From positions 1 to 43,306 of the forward strand of contig NZ_JGYV01000026.1 of the NCBI RefSeq assembly GCF_000741575.1: a stretch of DNA of 43,306 bases. Direction: 5' to 3'. The stretch is from Bifidobacterium cuniculi (lineage in GTDB: Bacteria; Actinomycetota; Actinomycetes; Actinomycetales; Bifidobacteriaceae). Of this stretch, positions 27,409 to 39,352 are shown in pieces. How positions within the stretch are numbered: position 1 is the first letter of the stretch; each line of letters opens with the position of its first letter. The notes under the pieces were generated by a model. The model saw nothing but the letters and a program-made list of their open reading frames with translations. It was not told the origin of the DNA and searched no databases. The position numbers were made by a program, and so were the translations under genes.

Positions 27409-29202
27409 TTGGCAGAGTTTATTTACCAGATGATCAACGCCCGTAAGGCATACGGCGACCGCGTCATCCTTGACAACGTCACCTTGAGCTTCCTGCCCGG
27501 CGCAAAGATCGGCGTCGTGGGCCCCAACGGCATGGGCAAGTCGACGCTCCTGAAGATCATGGCCGGCCTGGACACCGTGAGCAACGGCGAGGCGCAGCTG
27601 ACCCCCGGCTTCACCGTGGGTATCCTGCAGCAGGAGCCGCCGCTGGACGAGGACAAGACCGTCGGCGAGAACATCAAGATGGCCTTCGGCGACATCGCAG
27701 CGAAGGTGGAGCGTTTCAACCGGATCGGCGAGGAGATGGCCGACCCGGATGCCGACTTCGACGCGCTCATGGAGGAGATGGGCACGCTGCAGACCGAGAT
27801 CGACGCCGCGAACGGCTGGGACCTCGACTCGCAGCTCGAGCAGGCGATGGACGCGCTGCAGTGCCCCGATCCGGACACCCCGGTATCCGTGTGCTCCGGT
27901 GGCGAGCGCCGCCGCGTGGCGCTGTGCAAGCTGCTGCTCGAGGCTCCCGACCTGCTGCTGCTGGACGAGCCGACCAACCATTTGGACGCCGAGTCGATCC
28001 TGTGGCTGGAGAAGTTCCTGCACCAGTACCCGGGCGCCGTGATCGCCGTCACCCACGACCGTTACTTCATGGACAACGTGGCGGAGTGGATCTGCGAGGT
28101 CGACCGCGGACAGCTTTACCCGTACAAGGGCAACTACACCACGTACCTGGAGACCAAGGCGAAGCGCATGGAAATCCAGGGCGCGAAGGACGCCAAACTG
28201 GCCAAGCGCCTCAAGAGCGAGCTGGACTGGGTGCGTTCCTCGCCGAAGGCCCGCCAGGCGAAGAACAAGGCCCGTCTGGAGCGTTACGACCAGATGGAGC
28301 AGGAGGCACGCAACTCCAAGAAGCTCGACTTCTCCGAGATCCAGATCCCGCCGGGACCGCGTCTGGGCTCGACGGTGCTCGAGGCCGAGCACATCCACAA
28401 GGCCTTCGGCGACCGCGTGCTCATCGACGACCTGAGCTTCACGTTGCCGCGCAACGGCATCGTGGGCGTGATCGGCCCCAACGGCGTGGGCAAGTCGACG
28501 CTGTTCAAGACGATCGTGGGCTTGGAACCGCTGTCCGGCGGCGACCTGAAGATCGGCGAGACGGTGAAGATCAGCTACGTCGACCAGAACCGTGCCGGCC
28601 TGGACCCGAACAAGAACCTGTGGGAGGCGGTCTCGGACGGCAACGACTTCATCGAGGTCGGCGGCATCGAGGTACCGACCCGCGCCTACGTGGCCAGCTT
28701 CGGCTTCAAGGGTTCCGACCAGCAGAAGCTCACCGGCGTGCTGTCCGGCGGCGAGCGCAACCGCCTCAACCTGGCGTTGACGCTCAAGCAGGGCGGCAAC
28801 CTGCTGCTGCTCGACGAACCGACGAACGACCTGGACGTGGAGACCCTGGAGTCCCTGGAGAACGCACTCATCGAGTTCCCCGGCTGCGCTGTAGTGATCT
28901 CCCACGACCGTTGGTTCCTCGACCGCATCGCCACGCACATCCTCGCGTGGGAGGGCACGGACGAGAACCCCGCGAACTGGTACTGGTTCGAGGGCAACTT
29001 CCAGGCCTACCAGGAGAACAAGATCGCCCGCCTGGGCGAGGAGGCCTCCCCGTCCGCACCGCCTGCACCGCAAGCTGACGCGCTAGGGCATATGCTCCTG
29101 AGAAATCTTTCGTTTTTTCGTGATATTTCCAGGACGCGGGCTGCACGTGCAGCCCGCGTCCTGGAAATATCACGAAAAAACGAAAGATTTCCATGCATGT
29201 GA
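27409..29202 (+). CDS. ettA: ABC-F translation factor EttA, C-terminus frameshifted
   Basis: Cytosolic ABC-F ATPase that gates ribosome entry into elongation according to energy state. Two ABC domains: Walker A GPNGMGKS and GPNGVGKS, signatures CSGGE and LSGGE, and LLLDEPTNHLD and LLLDEPTNDLD, with the EttA-type linker between. It opens MAEFIYQMI from TTG 27409. As read it has 597 residues and ends in translated palindrome. Removing one C from CCCC at 29048-29051 restores RPHRLHRKLTR and a stop at 29084-29086, giving about 558 residues, the usual EttA length. So a late +1 insertion or a sequencing error is likely. No RBS; a CAGAAT box 9 nt before the TTG suggests a leaderless mRNA. Confidence 0.92.
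   Translation: MAEFIYQMINARKAYGDRVILDNVTLSFLPGAKIGVVGPNGMGKSTLLKIMAGLDTVSNGEAQLTPGFTVGILQQEPPLDEDKTVGENIKMAFGDIAAKVERFNRIGEEMADPDADFDALMEEMGTLQTEIDAANGWDLDSQLEQAMDALQCPDPDTPVSVCSGGERRRVALCKLLLEAPDLLLLDEPTNHLDAESILWLEKFLHQYPGAVIAVTHDRYFMDNVAEWICEVDRGQLYPYKGNYTTYLETKAKRMEIQGAKDAKLAKRLKSELDWVRSSPKARQAKNKARLERYDQMEQEARNSKKLDFSEIQIPPGPRLGSTVLEAEHIHKAFGDRVLIDDLSFTLPRNGIVGVIGPNGVGKSTLFKTIVGLEPLSGGDLKIGETVKISYVDQNRAGLDPNKNLWEAVSDGNDFIEVGGIEVPTRAYVASFGFKGSDQQKLTGVLSGGERNRLNLALTLKQGGNLLLLDEPTNDLDVETLESLENALIEFPGCAVVISHDRWFLDRIATHILAWEGTDENPANWYWFEGNFQAYQENKIARLGEEASPSAPPAPQADALGHMLLRNLSFFRDISRTRAARAARVLEISRKNERFPCM
29102..29191. repeat. 90-bp perfect palindrome at the 3' end of ettA
   Basis: 45-bp arms with no spacer, centred at 29146/29147 (p pairs with 58293-p). 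The outer 28 bp of each arm is a type B module, GAAATCTTTCG-T6-CGTGATATTTC. The inner part is a GC-rich stem (GGACGCGGGCTGCAC). It lies 16 nt after the restored ettA stop, so it is the natural 3' end of that mRNA, but in the present reading the ettA frame runs through it. Confidence 0.9.
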
Positions 29203-29317
29203 ATGCAACCACACCCGAATCCCCTTCCACCCCACGCCGGCAGCATAGTCGGCTGCACGTAACACGGCTTGGTTACACTGCACGGTAGCTTGCCCCCCTG
29301 GTGAAAGGATCGAAGAC

Positions 29318-30220
29318 ATGAGCGACAGCGAGACGCCACTGCAGCGGTTGGTGAAGGTGCTCCAGCTGGGCACCCCCTCCTCCTACCGCGACCATACCTA
29401 CATCAGCGGGGAAAGCATGTACTTCCCCACCGGACGGGTCTACGGAGGACAGGTGATCGCCCAGTCGCTGGTGGCCGCCTCCAAAACGGTGCCCGAGGGA
29501 CGCCTGCCCCATTCGATCCATGGCTACTTCATCGCCCCGGGCGACATCCACCAAGACCTCCTCTTCGATGTGGAGACCCTGCGCGACGGCCATTCCTTCT
29601 CCGCCCGACGCGTCAACGTCACGCAGTCCCAGGGCCCGATCCTTACGGCAATCGCCAGTTTCCAGAGCCATGGCCAGGATGGCGTGGAATACTCCGATGC
29701 GATGCCCGGCGACCTGCCCGCCCCGGAGGACCTGCCCAGTTCGAAGGACCTCATGGCCCCCTTCGCCGACAAGTCTGCCTTCGCCGAGTTCTATGCGCAG
29801 AAGTCCCCCTTCGACATCCGGTACGTCTCCAAGCCGATCCTCATGGGCCCCGACGAGGAGAGCCACACCGCCGACAGCGGCAGGCAGCTGGTGTGGATGC
29901 GCGCCGACGGCGAACTGGACGTCCCGCAGACGCTCCACCGTGCGTTGCTGGCGCTGGGATGCGACCAGATCATGCTCGAACCGATCCTGCGCCGTGCCGG
30001 CCTGACCGTCATGACGCCGGGCATCTCCTTCGCCTCCATCGACCACTCCATGTGGTGGTACCGGGACATCGACGTCACCCAGTGGCACCTCTACGTGCAG
30101 GACACCCCCACCGCCGGCCATGGCCGCGGTCTGAGCACCGCGAAGGTGTATACGCGCGACGGCGTCCTGGCTGCGGCCATGACGCAGGAGGCGATGGTGC
30201 GCGTCCCGCAGGCCGACTGA
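29318..30220 (+). CDS. tesB: Acyl-CoA thioesterase II (TesB family)
   Basis: 300-residue double hot-dog thioesterase that hydrolyses acyl-CoA to free fatty acid and CoA. Motifs are RVYGGQVIAQSLVAA, PHSIHGYFIAPGD, the second hot-dog HRALLALGCDQIMLEPILRR with its catalytic Asp, and ISFASIDHSMWWYRDIDVTQWHLY. AAAGGA lies 9 nt before the ATG, and a TACACT -10-like box lies at 29274-29279. Its TGA is one base from the stop of the convergent DUF3180 gene. Confidence 0.92.
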   Translation: MSDSETPLQRLVKVLQLGTPSSYRDHTYISGESMYFPTGRVYGGQVIAQSLVAASKTVPEGRLPHSIHGYFIAPGDIHQDLLFDVETLRDGHSFSARRVNVTQSQGPILTAIASFQSHGQDGVEYSDAMPGDLPAPEDLPSSKDLMAPFADKSAFAEFYAQKSPFDIRYVSKPILMGPDEESHTADSGRQLVWMRADGELDVPQTLHRALLALGCDQIMLEPILRRAGLTVMTPGISFASIDHSMWWYRDIDVTQWHLYVQDTPTAGHGRGLSTAKVYTRDGVLAAAMTQEAMVRVPQAD

Positions 30221-30221
30221 G

Positions 30222-30731
30222 CTATGCCAGACCCTGCTGCTTGCGTTGCGTGGCGGTCGGATGCTCGGGGCCGTCCGTGGGCGGCAGCTTGCACAGTCCC
30301 TCGCTGACGATGCCGAGCACGAGGTCGATGAGGCTGGCCACGGCGGCGATGGCGCATTCGACGATGACGCCGCGATAGTAGGAAGCCTCGAACCTGGGCA
30401 TGAGCGTGACGATCTGGCCGCCGTACCAGCCCAGGAGGAAGGCGCCCGCCACGGCGAGCGCCTTGGCGTAGACCAGCGTCTGCAGGGCGCGCTCGGGCGT
30501 GACGGTCCTGAGCTCGAGCTTCTTGCGGGCATCCGCGGTCGCCCAGCGGTGCACCTGCCAGGCCAGCACCGTGACGACGACGCCGACGGCCACCATGAGT
30601 GCCGACACCAGCCACGAGGTGCCGAGGAAACCGATGTTGCGCCGTTGCGCCACGTAGCCGAGCAGGCCGCCGAGGACGGCGCCCACCACGCAGGTGACGA
30701 CGTAGACCCATGGCCTGGTGCGATGTGCCAT
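30222..30731 (-). CDS. DUF3180 membrane protein
   Basis: 169 residues with four predicted membrane segments (about 8-27, 38-58, 86-106, 118-142) and a polar tail. DUF3180 proteins are actinobacterial and usually follow the folate genes after ftsH, which is exactly the position here. Function unknown. The ATG overlaps the stop of the FolKB-like gene by one base (TGATG), so the two are coupled. Confidence 0.85.
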   Translation of the reverse strand: MAHRTRPWVYVVTCVVGAVLGGLLGYVAQRRNIGFLGTSWLVSALMVAVGVVVTVLAWQVHRWATADARKKLELRTVTPERALQTLVYAKALAVAGAFLLGWYGGQIVTLMPRFEASYYRGVIVECAIAAVASLIDLVLGIVSEGLCKLPPTDGPEHPTATQRKQQGLA

Positions 30732-31507
30732 CAGTGCCCTCCCCCGATGATCCAATGGTCGGACGCGAGTCCCACGAAGGGCGCGTCGGGCGCATTGGCC
30801 AGGGCGAAGGCCACGGGGTCGCCGTCCACGGTGGCATCGGGATCCATGTCCATCCAAGGTGCCAGGAACGCCGCCCGCTTGGCGCCCTGGAGGTCCAGGC
30901 CGGCGCGTTCGCGCGACTGCAGGCCGTCCATGGCCACCACGCCGAGGCCCACTGCCCCTTCATGGGTTCCGTGCAGGGCCTGCAGCATGTTGTTCAGCTG
31001 ACGCAGGCTCATGGTGGTGTGCAGGGCGATGACGGCGCTGTGGGATGCACGGCCGTCCGGTGCCGTCACATGGTAGAGCGGCGAGATGCCTTCGACCTGC
31101 GTGCCGGGGATGCCGTCGATGGCGACGATGGCGGCCCGCATGACGTCCTCGGCGTTGGGGACCGCGCTTTCCATGGCGATGACGGCGCCGCGGCTGACGT
31201 GTTCCACCGGCAGCGCCTCGCCGACGGTGTCGCGATCCGTGGCGACGGCGTACCGTCCGGGCATGTCGTCCACCGCGAAGTCCACGACGACTTCGACGTG
31301 TCCGCAGGGAACCCTCAGCGCGACTTCCTCGGCGAGGTCGGCGGCGATGCGTTCGGCCGTGGCGTCGCGCATGGTGGCGAGCACCTGGCGGACCACCTGT
31401 GCCGCCAGTGCGCTGTCGATGGGATCCTCCCCGGTGCACGTCACCTCGACGTGCCAGGTGGTGTTGGGGATGTCGACCCCGGTGAAGCTCAGGGTATGAC
31501 TGGTCAC
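30731..31507 (-). CDS. Degenerate FolB-FolK-like protein
   Basis: 258 residues from a GTG start with AAAGGAGG 4 nt upstream. The N-terminal half has the outline of dihydroneopterin aldolase (FolB). The C-terminal half resembles HPPK (FolK): GIPGTQVEGISPLYHVTAPDG and AFLAPWMDMDPDA. However, the HPPK motif RTLDLDI, whose two aspartates bind Mg-ATP, reads GLGVVAMDGLQ, and the ALGSNLGD start motif reads AMESAVPN. The FolB Tyr/Lys/Glu catalytic residues are not evident. The frame is intact. Folate synthesis by this protein is unlikely. folE and folP, normally between ftsH and this gene, are absent. Confidence 0.75.
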   Translation of the reverse strand: MTSHTLSFTGVDIPNTTWHVEVTCTGEDPIDSALAAQVVRQVLATMRDATAERIAADLAEEVALRVPCGHVEVVVDFAVDDMPGRYAVATDRDTVGEALPVEHVSRGAVIAMESAVPNAEDVMRAAIVAIDGIPGTQVEGISPLYHVTAPDGRASHSAVIALHTTMSLRQLNNMLQALHGTHEGAVGLGVVAMDGLQSRERAGLDLQGAKRAAFLAPWMDMDPDATVDGDPVAFALANAPDAPFVGLASDHWIIGGGH

Positions 31508-31524
31508 GATGCCTCCTTTGACGA

Positions 31525-31566
31525 CAGGGGCCCGGCCGCGTGGCGATGCCGCGCGACGGGCCCCTG
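31525..31566 (-). terminator. Hairpin between ftsH and the FolKB-like gene
   Basis: CAGGGGCCCG (31525-31534) pairs with CGGGCCCCTG (31557-31566), with partial inner pairing. It starts 16 nt after the ftsH stop. It could partly terminate the ftsH transcript. The whole ftsH-folKB gap is 74 nt. Confidence 0.6.
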
Positions 31567-31581
31567 CATATTCGACCGGCC

Positions 31582-33653
<2,072 letters not shown>

Positions 33654-33657
<4 letters not shown>

Positions 33658-34217
33658 GCTGTTGCTCCTTCGTACACTTCCGGCTTCAGCACGGCAATCG
33701 AGTCGAGATTGCGGTACTCCTCGTCAAAGTCGAGTCCGAAACCGACGACGAACTCATCGGGGATGATGAATCCCTTGTATTTCACATCCAATTGCACCTG
33801 GTGGCGTGCCGGTTTCTCCAACAGCGCGAAAATCTCGACGCTGGCCGCCCCACGGCGCTTGAGCTCCTCCACCAGCCAGGAGAGGGTGACGCCGGAGTCC
33901 ACGATGTCCTCGACGATGAGCACGTCCCTGCCGCGCACGTCCGTGGTCAGGTCGCTGCGCACCGTGACGTGGCCGCTGGTGCTCGTGCCCGAGCCGTAGC
34001 TCGACAGGCTCATGAAGTCCATCTCCAAGTGGATGGACATGGCCTGCGAGAAGGCGGTGAGCGTGTTCACCGCACCCTTGAGCACGCAGACCAGCAGCGG
34101 GACCTTGCCTGCATAGTCGGCACTGACCTGTGCCGCCACTTCCTTGATCTTCGCCATGATCTGGTCATGGCTGATGAGTTCGTGGTCAATCTCTTCTTGC
34201 ACGTCGACGATTTGCAT
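33654..34217 (-). CDS. hpt: Hypoxanthine(-guanine) phosphoribosyltransferase
   Basis: 187 residues; salvages hypoxanthine and guanine with PRPP to IMP and GMP, complementing guaB in purine metabolism. The PRPP-binding motif is VLIVEDIVDSGVTL, and the flexible-loop SLSSYGSGTSTSG and purine-site KYKGFIIPDEFVVG are in order. It lies between tilS and ftsH as in most Gram-positive bacteria and overlaps both neighbours. Confidence 0.95.
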
Positions 34218-35293
34218 GCGTTACATCTTCGCACACCTCAATGACGTGTTTCTTGCGAATCGCTGAATGTTTTCTGGGAAGTTCCACGGCCCCCTGTCCA
34301 CGCCACGAGGAGACCAGGGCTTCGACGGCACGCACGTGGCGCTCGCCGCTGCCGGGGGCGCACCGGGCGAGGACATGCGCGATGACACGCCAGCGGATCG
34401 CCTCGGGTTCGCCGGCGAGCAGGCGCGCATCCAATCGCGCGCCGTCCCCCCGCATATTGCACGGCCCGCGCCTCGGCCTGCGCGGCCAGGGAGTCGAGGA
34501 ACTCCACGTCGCGCCTGGCGATGCGTGCGCCCTGGGCGAGGCGGCACGCCATGTCGGTCCCGGCGAAGCGGGAGAACTGCGGCAGCAGGGTATGCCGCAC
34601 GCGCGAGCGCAGCGGATAGCCGTCGGGCAGCGGTTCGTCGGCCGGCCATGCCTCACCGTTGGTGGGGTCGTCCCAGTAGTCGAGGCCCAGCTGTCCGCAG
34701 ATGGCGGTGGTGTCCGCGCGGGACAGGTCCAGGAAGGGCCGCAGGAAGCGCACGCCGTGCACGACCTGCATGGCGGGCATGCCGGCCAGGGCATCAGTGC
34801 CCGTCGCGCGCATGAGGTCGATGAGGATGCCTTCCGCCTGGTCGTCGCGGGTATGTGCCAGCAGCACCACGGCGGCCTGCAGTTCGCGGGCGGCGTCGAC
34901 GAGCGCATCGTAGCGGGCGGTGCGGGCGGCTGCCTCGAGCCCCGCAGGCGCCGACCCCACTTCCACCTCGCGCACGGACACCGGAGCCAGTCCCAGCGCC
35001 TCGCAATCGTCGGCGGCACGCCGTGCGACCCGCGCGGAGCCCTCCTGCAGACGGTGGTCGACGATGACGGCGCCACAGCGCAGGCCGCGCATGCCGCAGG
35101 CGATGTGCGCGACGGCGGCGCAGGCCAGGGAGTCTCGGCCGCCGGAGCAGGCGACGAGCACCAGCGGCGCACCGGGCATCGGCTCATGCTCGCCGTGCGC
35201 GGCGAAACGACGGTCCTGGCGCCCCAGTCCCGCCTTATCGAGGGCGGCACCCATGGCGCCGACGGCGCGCCTCATCTGCGGGGAGTATGCCAT
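34186..35293 (-). CDS. tilS: tRNA(Ile)-lysidine synthase TilS, frameshifted in its C-terminal part
   Basis: Converts C34 of the CAU-anticodon Ile2 tRNA to lysidine using ATP, so AUA is read as Ile. The N-terminal ATP-pyrophosphatase domain is intact (PP-loop LVACSGGRDSLA, VDHRLQEGS, LLAHTRDDQAEGILIDLMRATG). After AEARAVQYA the frame becomes basic low-quality sequence ending at 34238. The true C-terminus (GDGARLDARLLAGEPEAIRW, SSWRGQGAVELP) is one frame over, ending at 34186. Removing one G from the G6 run at 34446-34451 restores it. The gene is normally essential, so a sequencing error or a slippage-tolerant site is likely. A GTG at 35305 overlapping dacB (GTGA) is an alternative start to the ATG at 35293. 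Confidence 0.88.
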
Positions 35294-35301
35294 GGCCGCC
35301 C

Positions 35302-36759
35302 TCACAGCCTGGCCAGGGCGGCGACGAAGCGGTTGACGGCGGTGCGAGCCCCCGCCATGTCGGACGGGTTGTTCACGATGACGGCGAAGGCGGCGACGCC
35401 GCCGCCTTCGCGCGAGACGTTGCCGGCCATGGAGGTGACGGTGCCCAGGCTGCCCGTCTTGACGCGCAGGAGCCCGGAGGCGTCGGCGTCGGCGAGCCGC
35501 GTGGCGGCGGTGCCGACGAGACCGGCCATCGACAGCCCCTCGGCGGCGGCCGGCGCGATGCCGATCTCGAGGTTGCGTTGCTGCACCTGCGCCAGCGTGG
35601 ACACGGTCAGCCGCGAACCCGGCGAGAGCCCGGAGCAGTCGGCCATGGTCACGCCGTCGGTGTCCACGCCGAGCTTGTCCAGCTGGGCGAGCACCGCCTG
35701 GGTCGCACCCTGCGGGGAGTTGGCGACGCCTTCGTGCAGGGCGAGCAGACGGCCGAAGAGCTCGGCCAGCGTGTTGTCGGAATGCTGCAGCATGAAGGCC
35801 ATGACGGCGCTCAGCGGCGCCGAGCTGACGGAGGCGAGCGCCGTGCGGTGTTCCGGCACGGCGACCTGTTCGGGAGCGGCGGCCTGCACGGTGATGCCCT
35901 GTGCCGCGAGCAGGGTGCGGAAGGTGGCGGCGGTGTCCTGCGCGGTGGTCTGCGACAGCTGCGGGTAGTCCTCGAAGGTGTCGGGGTCGTCCAGCGGCCG
36001 CACCCGCTGGCGGCCGCCGTCGATGGCCATGGAGGAGACGCCGGTGTAGTACAGCTGGTCGCCGTTGTTCTCGCTGATGCGCGCCGGGTAGCGTTCATCG
36101 CCGAAAAGCGAGTCGTCGTAGTCGACGGTGACCTTCGTCACGCCTTGCTTGCGCAGCGCCTGGGCGGTGTCCTGCGCCAGGGTCGCCAGGCCGGCGCGTC
36201 CGTTGACGTGTGCGGCGTCGCTGGCGCCGGCGCCCAGGAGCATGTCGCCTTCGCCGCTGAGGATTACCGTCGAGGAGCCGTCGGACCCGGTGGCCAGCAG
36301 CGTACGCGTCTCGAGGGTCGAGCCCATGTCGAGCACGGAGGCGGCGGCCAGGGAGGTGAGGGTCTTCATGGTGGAGGCAGGCTCGCGCGCCGTGTCCGGC
36401 TGGTGGGAGGACACGACGGTGCCGTCGGCTTGCATGACGGCCACGGAGACGTCCTTGCCGACGGCCTTGTCCGCGCACAGCCGGTCCACGAGCTTTGCGG
36501 CCGCCGCGGCGTCGATGGCCTTGTCGCGGTCCGCCGGCGCCACCAGCGGCGTGCCGGCGCGCACGGTGCGCGCATCCGCGAAGGTGGTGCCATCGACGGC
36601 GGCGAAGGTGAGCGCGCCGTCCACCCAGTCGTTGCCGTCGGCGACCACGTAGCCGGCCGCCAAGGCCACGCTGGCGAGCATGGACACGATGACCGTCGCC
36701 ACGCGGCGCACGTGCCTCCTGCGGCATTGCCCGCGCTGTTCGTCCGTCAGTTCCTCCAC
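35302..36759 (-). CDS. dacB: D-alanyl-D-alanine carboxypeptidase/endopeptidase (PBP4 type)
   Basis: Trims peptidoglycan peptides outside the membrane. 485 residues from a GTG start with GGAAGG upstream. One N-terminal membrane anchor (about 20-40) precedes the penicillin-binding domain. The three active-site motifs are present: STMK (Ser129/Lys132), SDN in MLQHSDNTLAELF, and KTG in VKTGSLGTV. It lies 12 nt after the ABC permease stop and runs into tilS with a GTGA overlap, the usual actinobacterial dacB-tilS-hpt-ftsH order. Confidence 0.94.
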   Translation of the reverse strand: MEELTDEQRGQCRRRHVRRVATVIVSMLASVALAAGYVVADGNDWVDGALTFAAVDGTTFADARTVRAGTPLVAPADRDKAIDAAAAAKLVDRLCADKAVGKDVSVAVMQADGTVVSSHQPDTAREPASTMKTLTSLAAASVLDMGSTLETRTLLATGSDGSSTVILSGEGDMLLGAGASDAAHVNGRAGLATLAQDTAQALRKQGVTKVTVDYDDSLFGDERYPARISENNGDQLYYTGVSSMAIDGGRQRVRPLDDPDTFEDYPQLSQTTAQDTAATFRTLLAAQGITVQAAAPEQVAVPEHRTALASVSSAPLSAVMAFMLQHSDNTLAELFGRLLALHEGVANSPQGATQAVLAQLDKLGVDTDGVTMADCSGLSPGSRLTVSTLAQVQQRNLEIGIAPAAAEGLSMAGLVGTAATRLADADASGLLRVKTGSLGTVTSMAGNVSREGGGVAAFAVIVNNPSDMAGARTAVNRFVAALARL

Positions 36760-36771
36760 GGTACCTTCCCG

Positions 36772-38402
36772 TCATTGCTGCAAGGCTGCATTCCTTTCCA
36801 ACGTGCGCAGCACCTTGAGCATGCGCACGTCCAGCAGCTTCGCGCCCAACCATACACCAAGGGCACAGATGGCGATGCCGTTGGCGAGCGCGATCGCCAT
36901 GATCCACGGGTAGTATTCCAGTCCCGCGCCGAACAGCAGCCAGAGCGTGCCGCCGATGGTCGGGGCCATCACCAGGGCGGAGGCACCCATGAACAGGAAG
37001 GGGATGAAGGCCTGGGCGACCATGCGTCCCTGCGGGTTCGCGAAGGGCTTGTCCATCGAGGGCACGGGGTAGATCATGGCACAGTTGAACACCTCGGCGG
37101 CACCCAGGCTGGCCAGCGACCAGGAGAAGCCGGTGACGGTGAACACAAGCGCGAGGAGGGAGTCCTGGGCATCGCGCCAGACGCCGGTGACGGCATAGGT
37201 GACCAGGCCGAGCACCACGAAGTAGACGACGAACAGCGTCACGTAGGCCATGACGCGGCCGCGGCGGTCGGTGCGGCCGTCGACGCCGGCGATGACTTCC
37301 ATGGAGAAGCCCATGCCGTCGTAGGCCAGTCCGTTGGCCTCGCCCATCAGCATGATCCAGCCGGCGATCAGCAGTCCCAGGAAGGGGAACCAGGGGCCGA
37401 CGTCCCCGCTCTGCAGGAAGAACAGGGCAACGAACAGGACGGGCAGCAGCAGGAACATCGTCTGGCGCACGTCACGGCGCAGCAGGCTGAGCACGCGTGC
37501 GCAGATCGCGCCGGCCGGCGAGTCGGCCGTGCGCGCGAAGGCGCCGATGCCCTTGATGGAACGCGCCCCGTTCTGCTCCCCCAGGGTGCGGCGCTGGCGG
37601 TGCAGGCACCAGCTGGAGACCAGGAAGCAGGCGACGACGGTGAATGCGGCGATGGCGACGCGCGCCAGGGCCGCCCACCAGGCGCCGGCGGCCACGTCGA
37701 AGGGCACGGCGAACAGGCAACCGAGCGGCAGCCACGAGAAGACCTCGGTGGGGCCGAGCAGGGCGTCGATGCCGATGGTGACGCTGCCGTTCATGAGCAT
37801 GCTGGGCAGCTGGGACACGGTAACGACCAGCAGCATGACCACCACGTAGACCACGCTCTTGCCGCCGGCGGTGCCGATGAGCGTGTCCATGAGCGCGAGC
37901 GCCGCCTTGCAAAAGCAGACGGTGAGGATGACGATGCAGGGGGCCATGATGATCTGTGCGAGGACTGCGCCGGCGCCGTAACCGCGGTAGGCCATGGACC
38001 ACAGCATGAGGCATGCGGTGGCGGCCAGCGAGGCGACGCCGCTCAGCGAGGAGAGGATGATGCCCAGCTGCAGGCTGCGGTCGGGGATGCCGAAGGGTGC
38101 GAACTTGCCCATGCTCATGGTGGATCCCTCGCCGAAGACCATGGCCTGCATGAGCATGACGAAGAGGATGGCGACGGTGCCGCCGACGACCATCGCGACC
38201 CACAGGAGGGGGCGCCACTCTTGGCCGGCCGTGCCGACGGCGAAGGCGCCGACGACGGTGCCGACGACGGTGCCGAGCGCCATGAGTGCGGCGAGCACCA
38301 TGGCGACCACCTGCCAGGCGGAGGTCTTGAGGCCGCTGAGCGTGAGCGCCCACTTGAGGCGTACGAGCGTGCCGACGGCGGACGGTGGCTTCACGGCGGC
38401 CG

Positions 38403-38406
<4 letters not shown>
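36772..38406 (-). CDS. ABC transporter permease (large, ABC-2-like exporter)
   Basis: 544-residue membrane protein with about twelve hydrophobic segments. It is probably an exporter-type permease working with the ATPase encoded just upstream, whose stop it overlaps (ATGA). The central cytoplasmic loop is about residues 270-300 (HRQRRTLGEQNGARSIKG). No binding protein is present. Substrate unknown; antimicrobial peptide, lipid or polysaccharide export are family-level possibilities. dacB begins 12 nt downstream. Confidence 0.85.
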
Positions 38407-39260
<854 letters not shown>

Positions 39261-39352
39261 GCCTCCCAACGATAACAAAGCGCGCAATCCTTCGCAACTG
39301 TTGTCATTCCATGCAACACATCATGCACGGATGCCGCGTAATTCCTCGTTGA

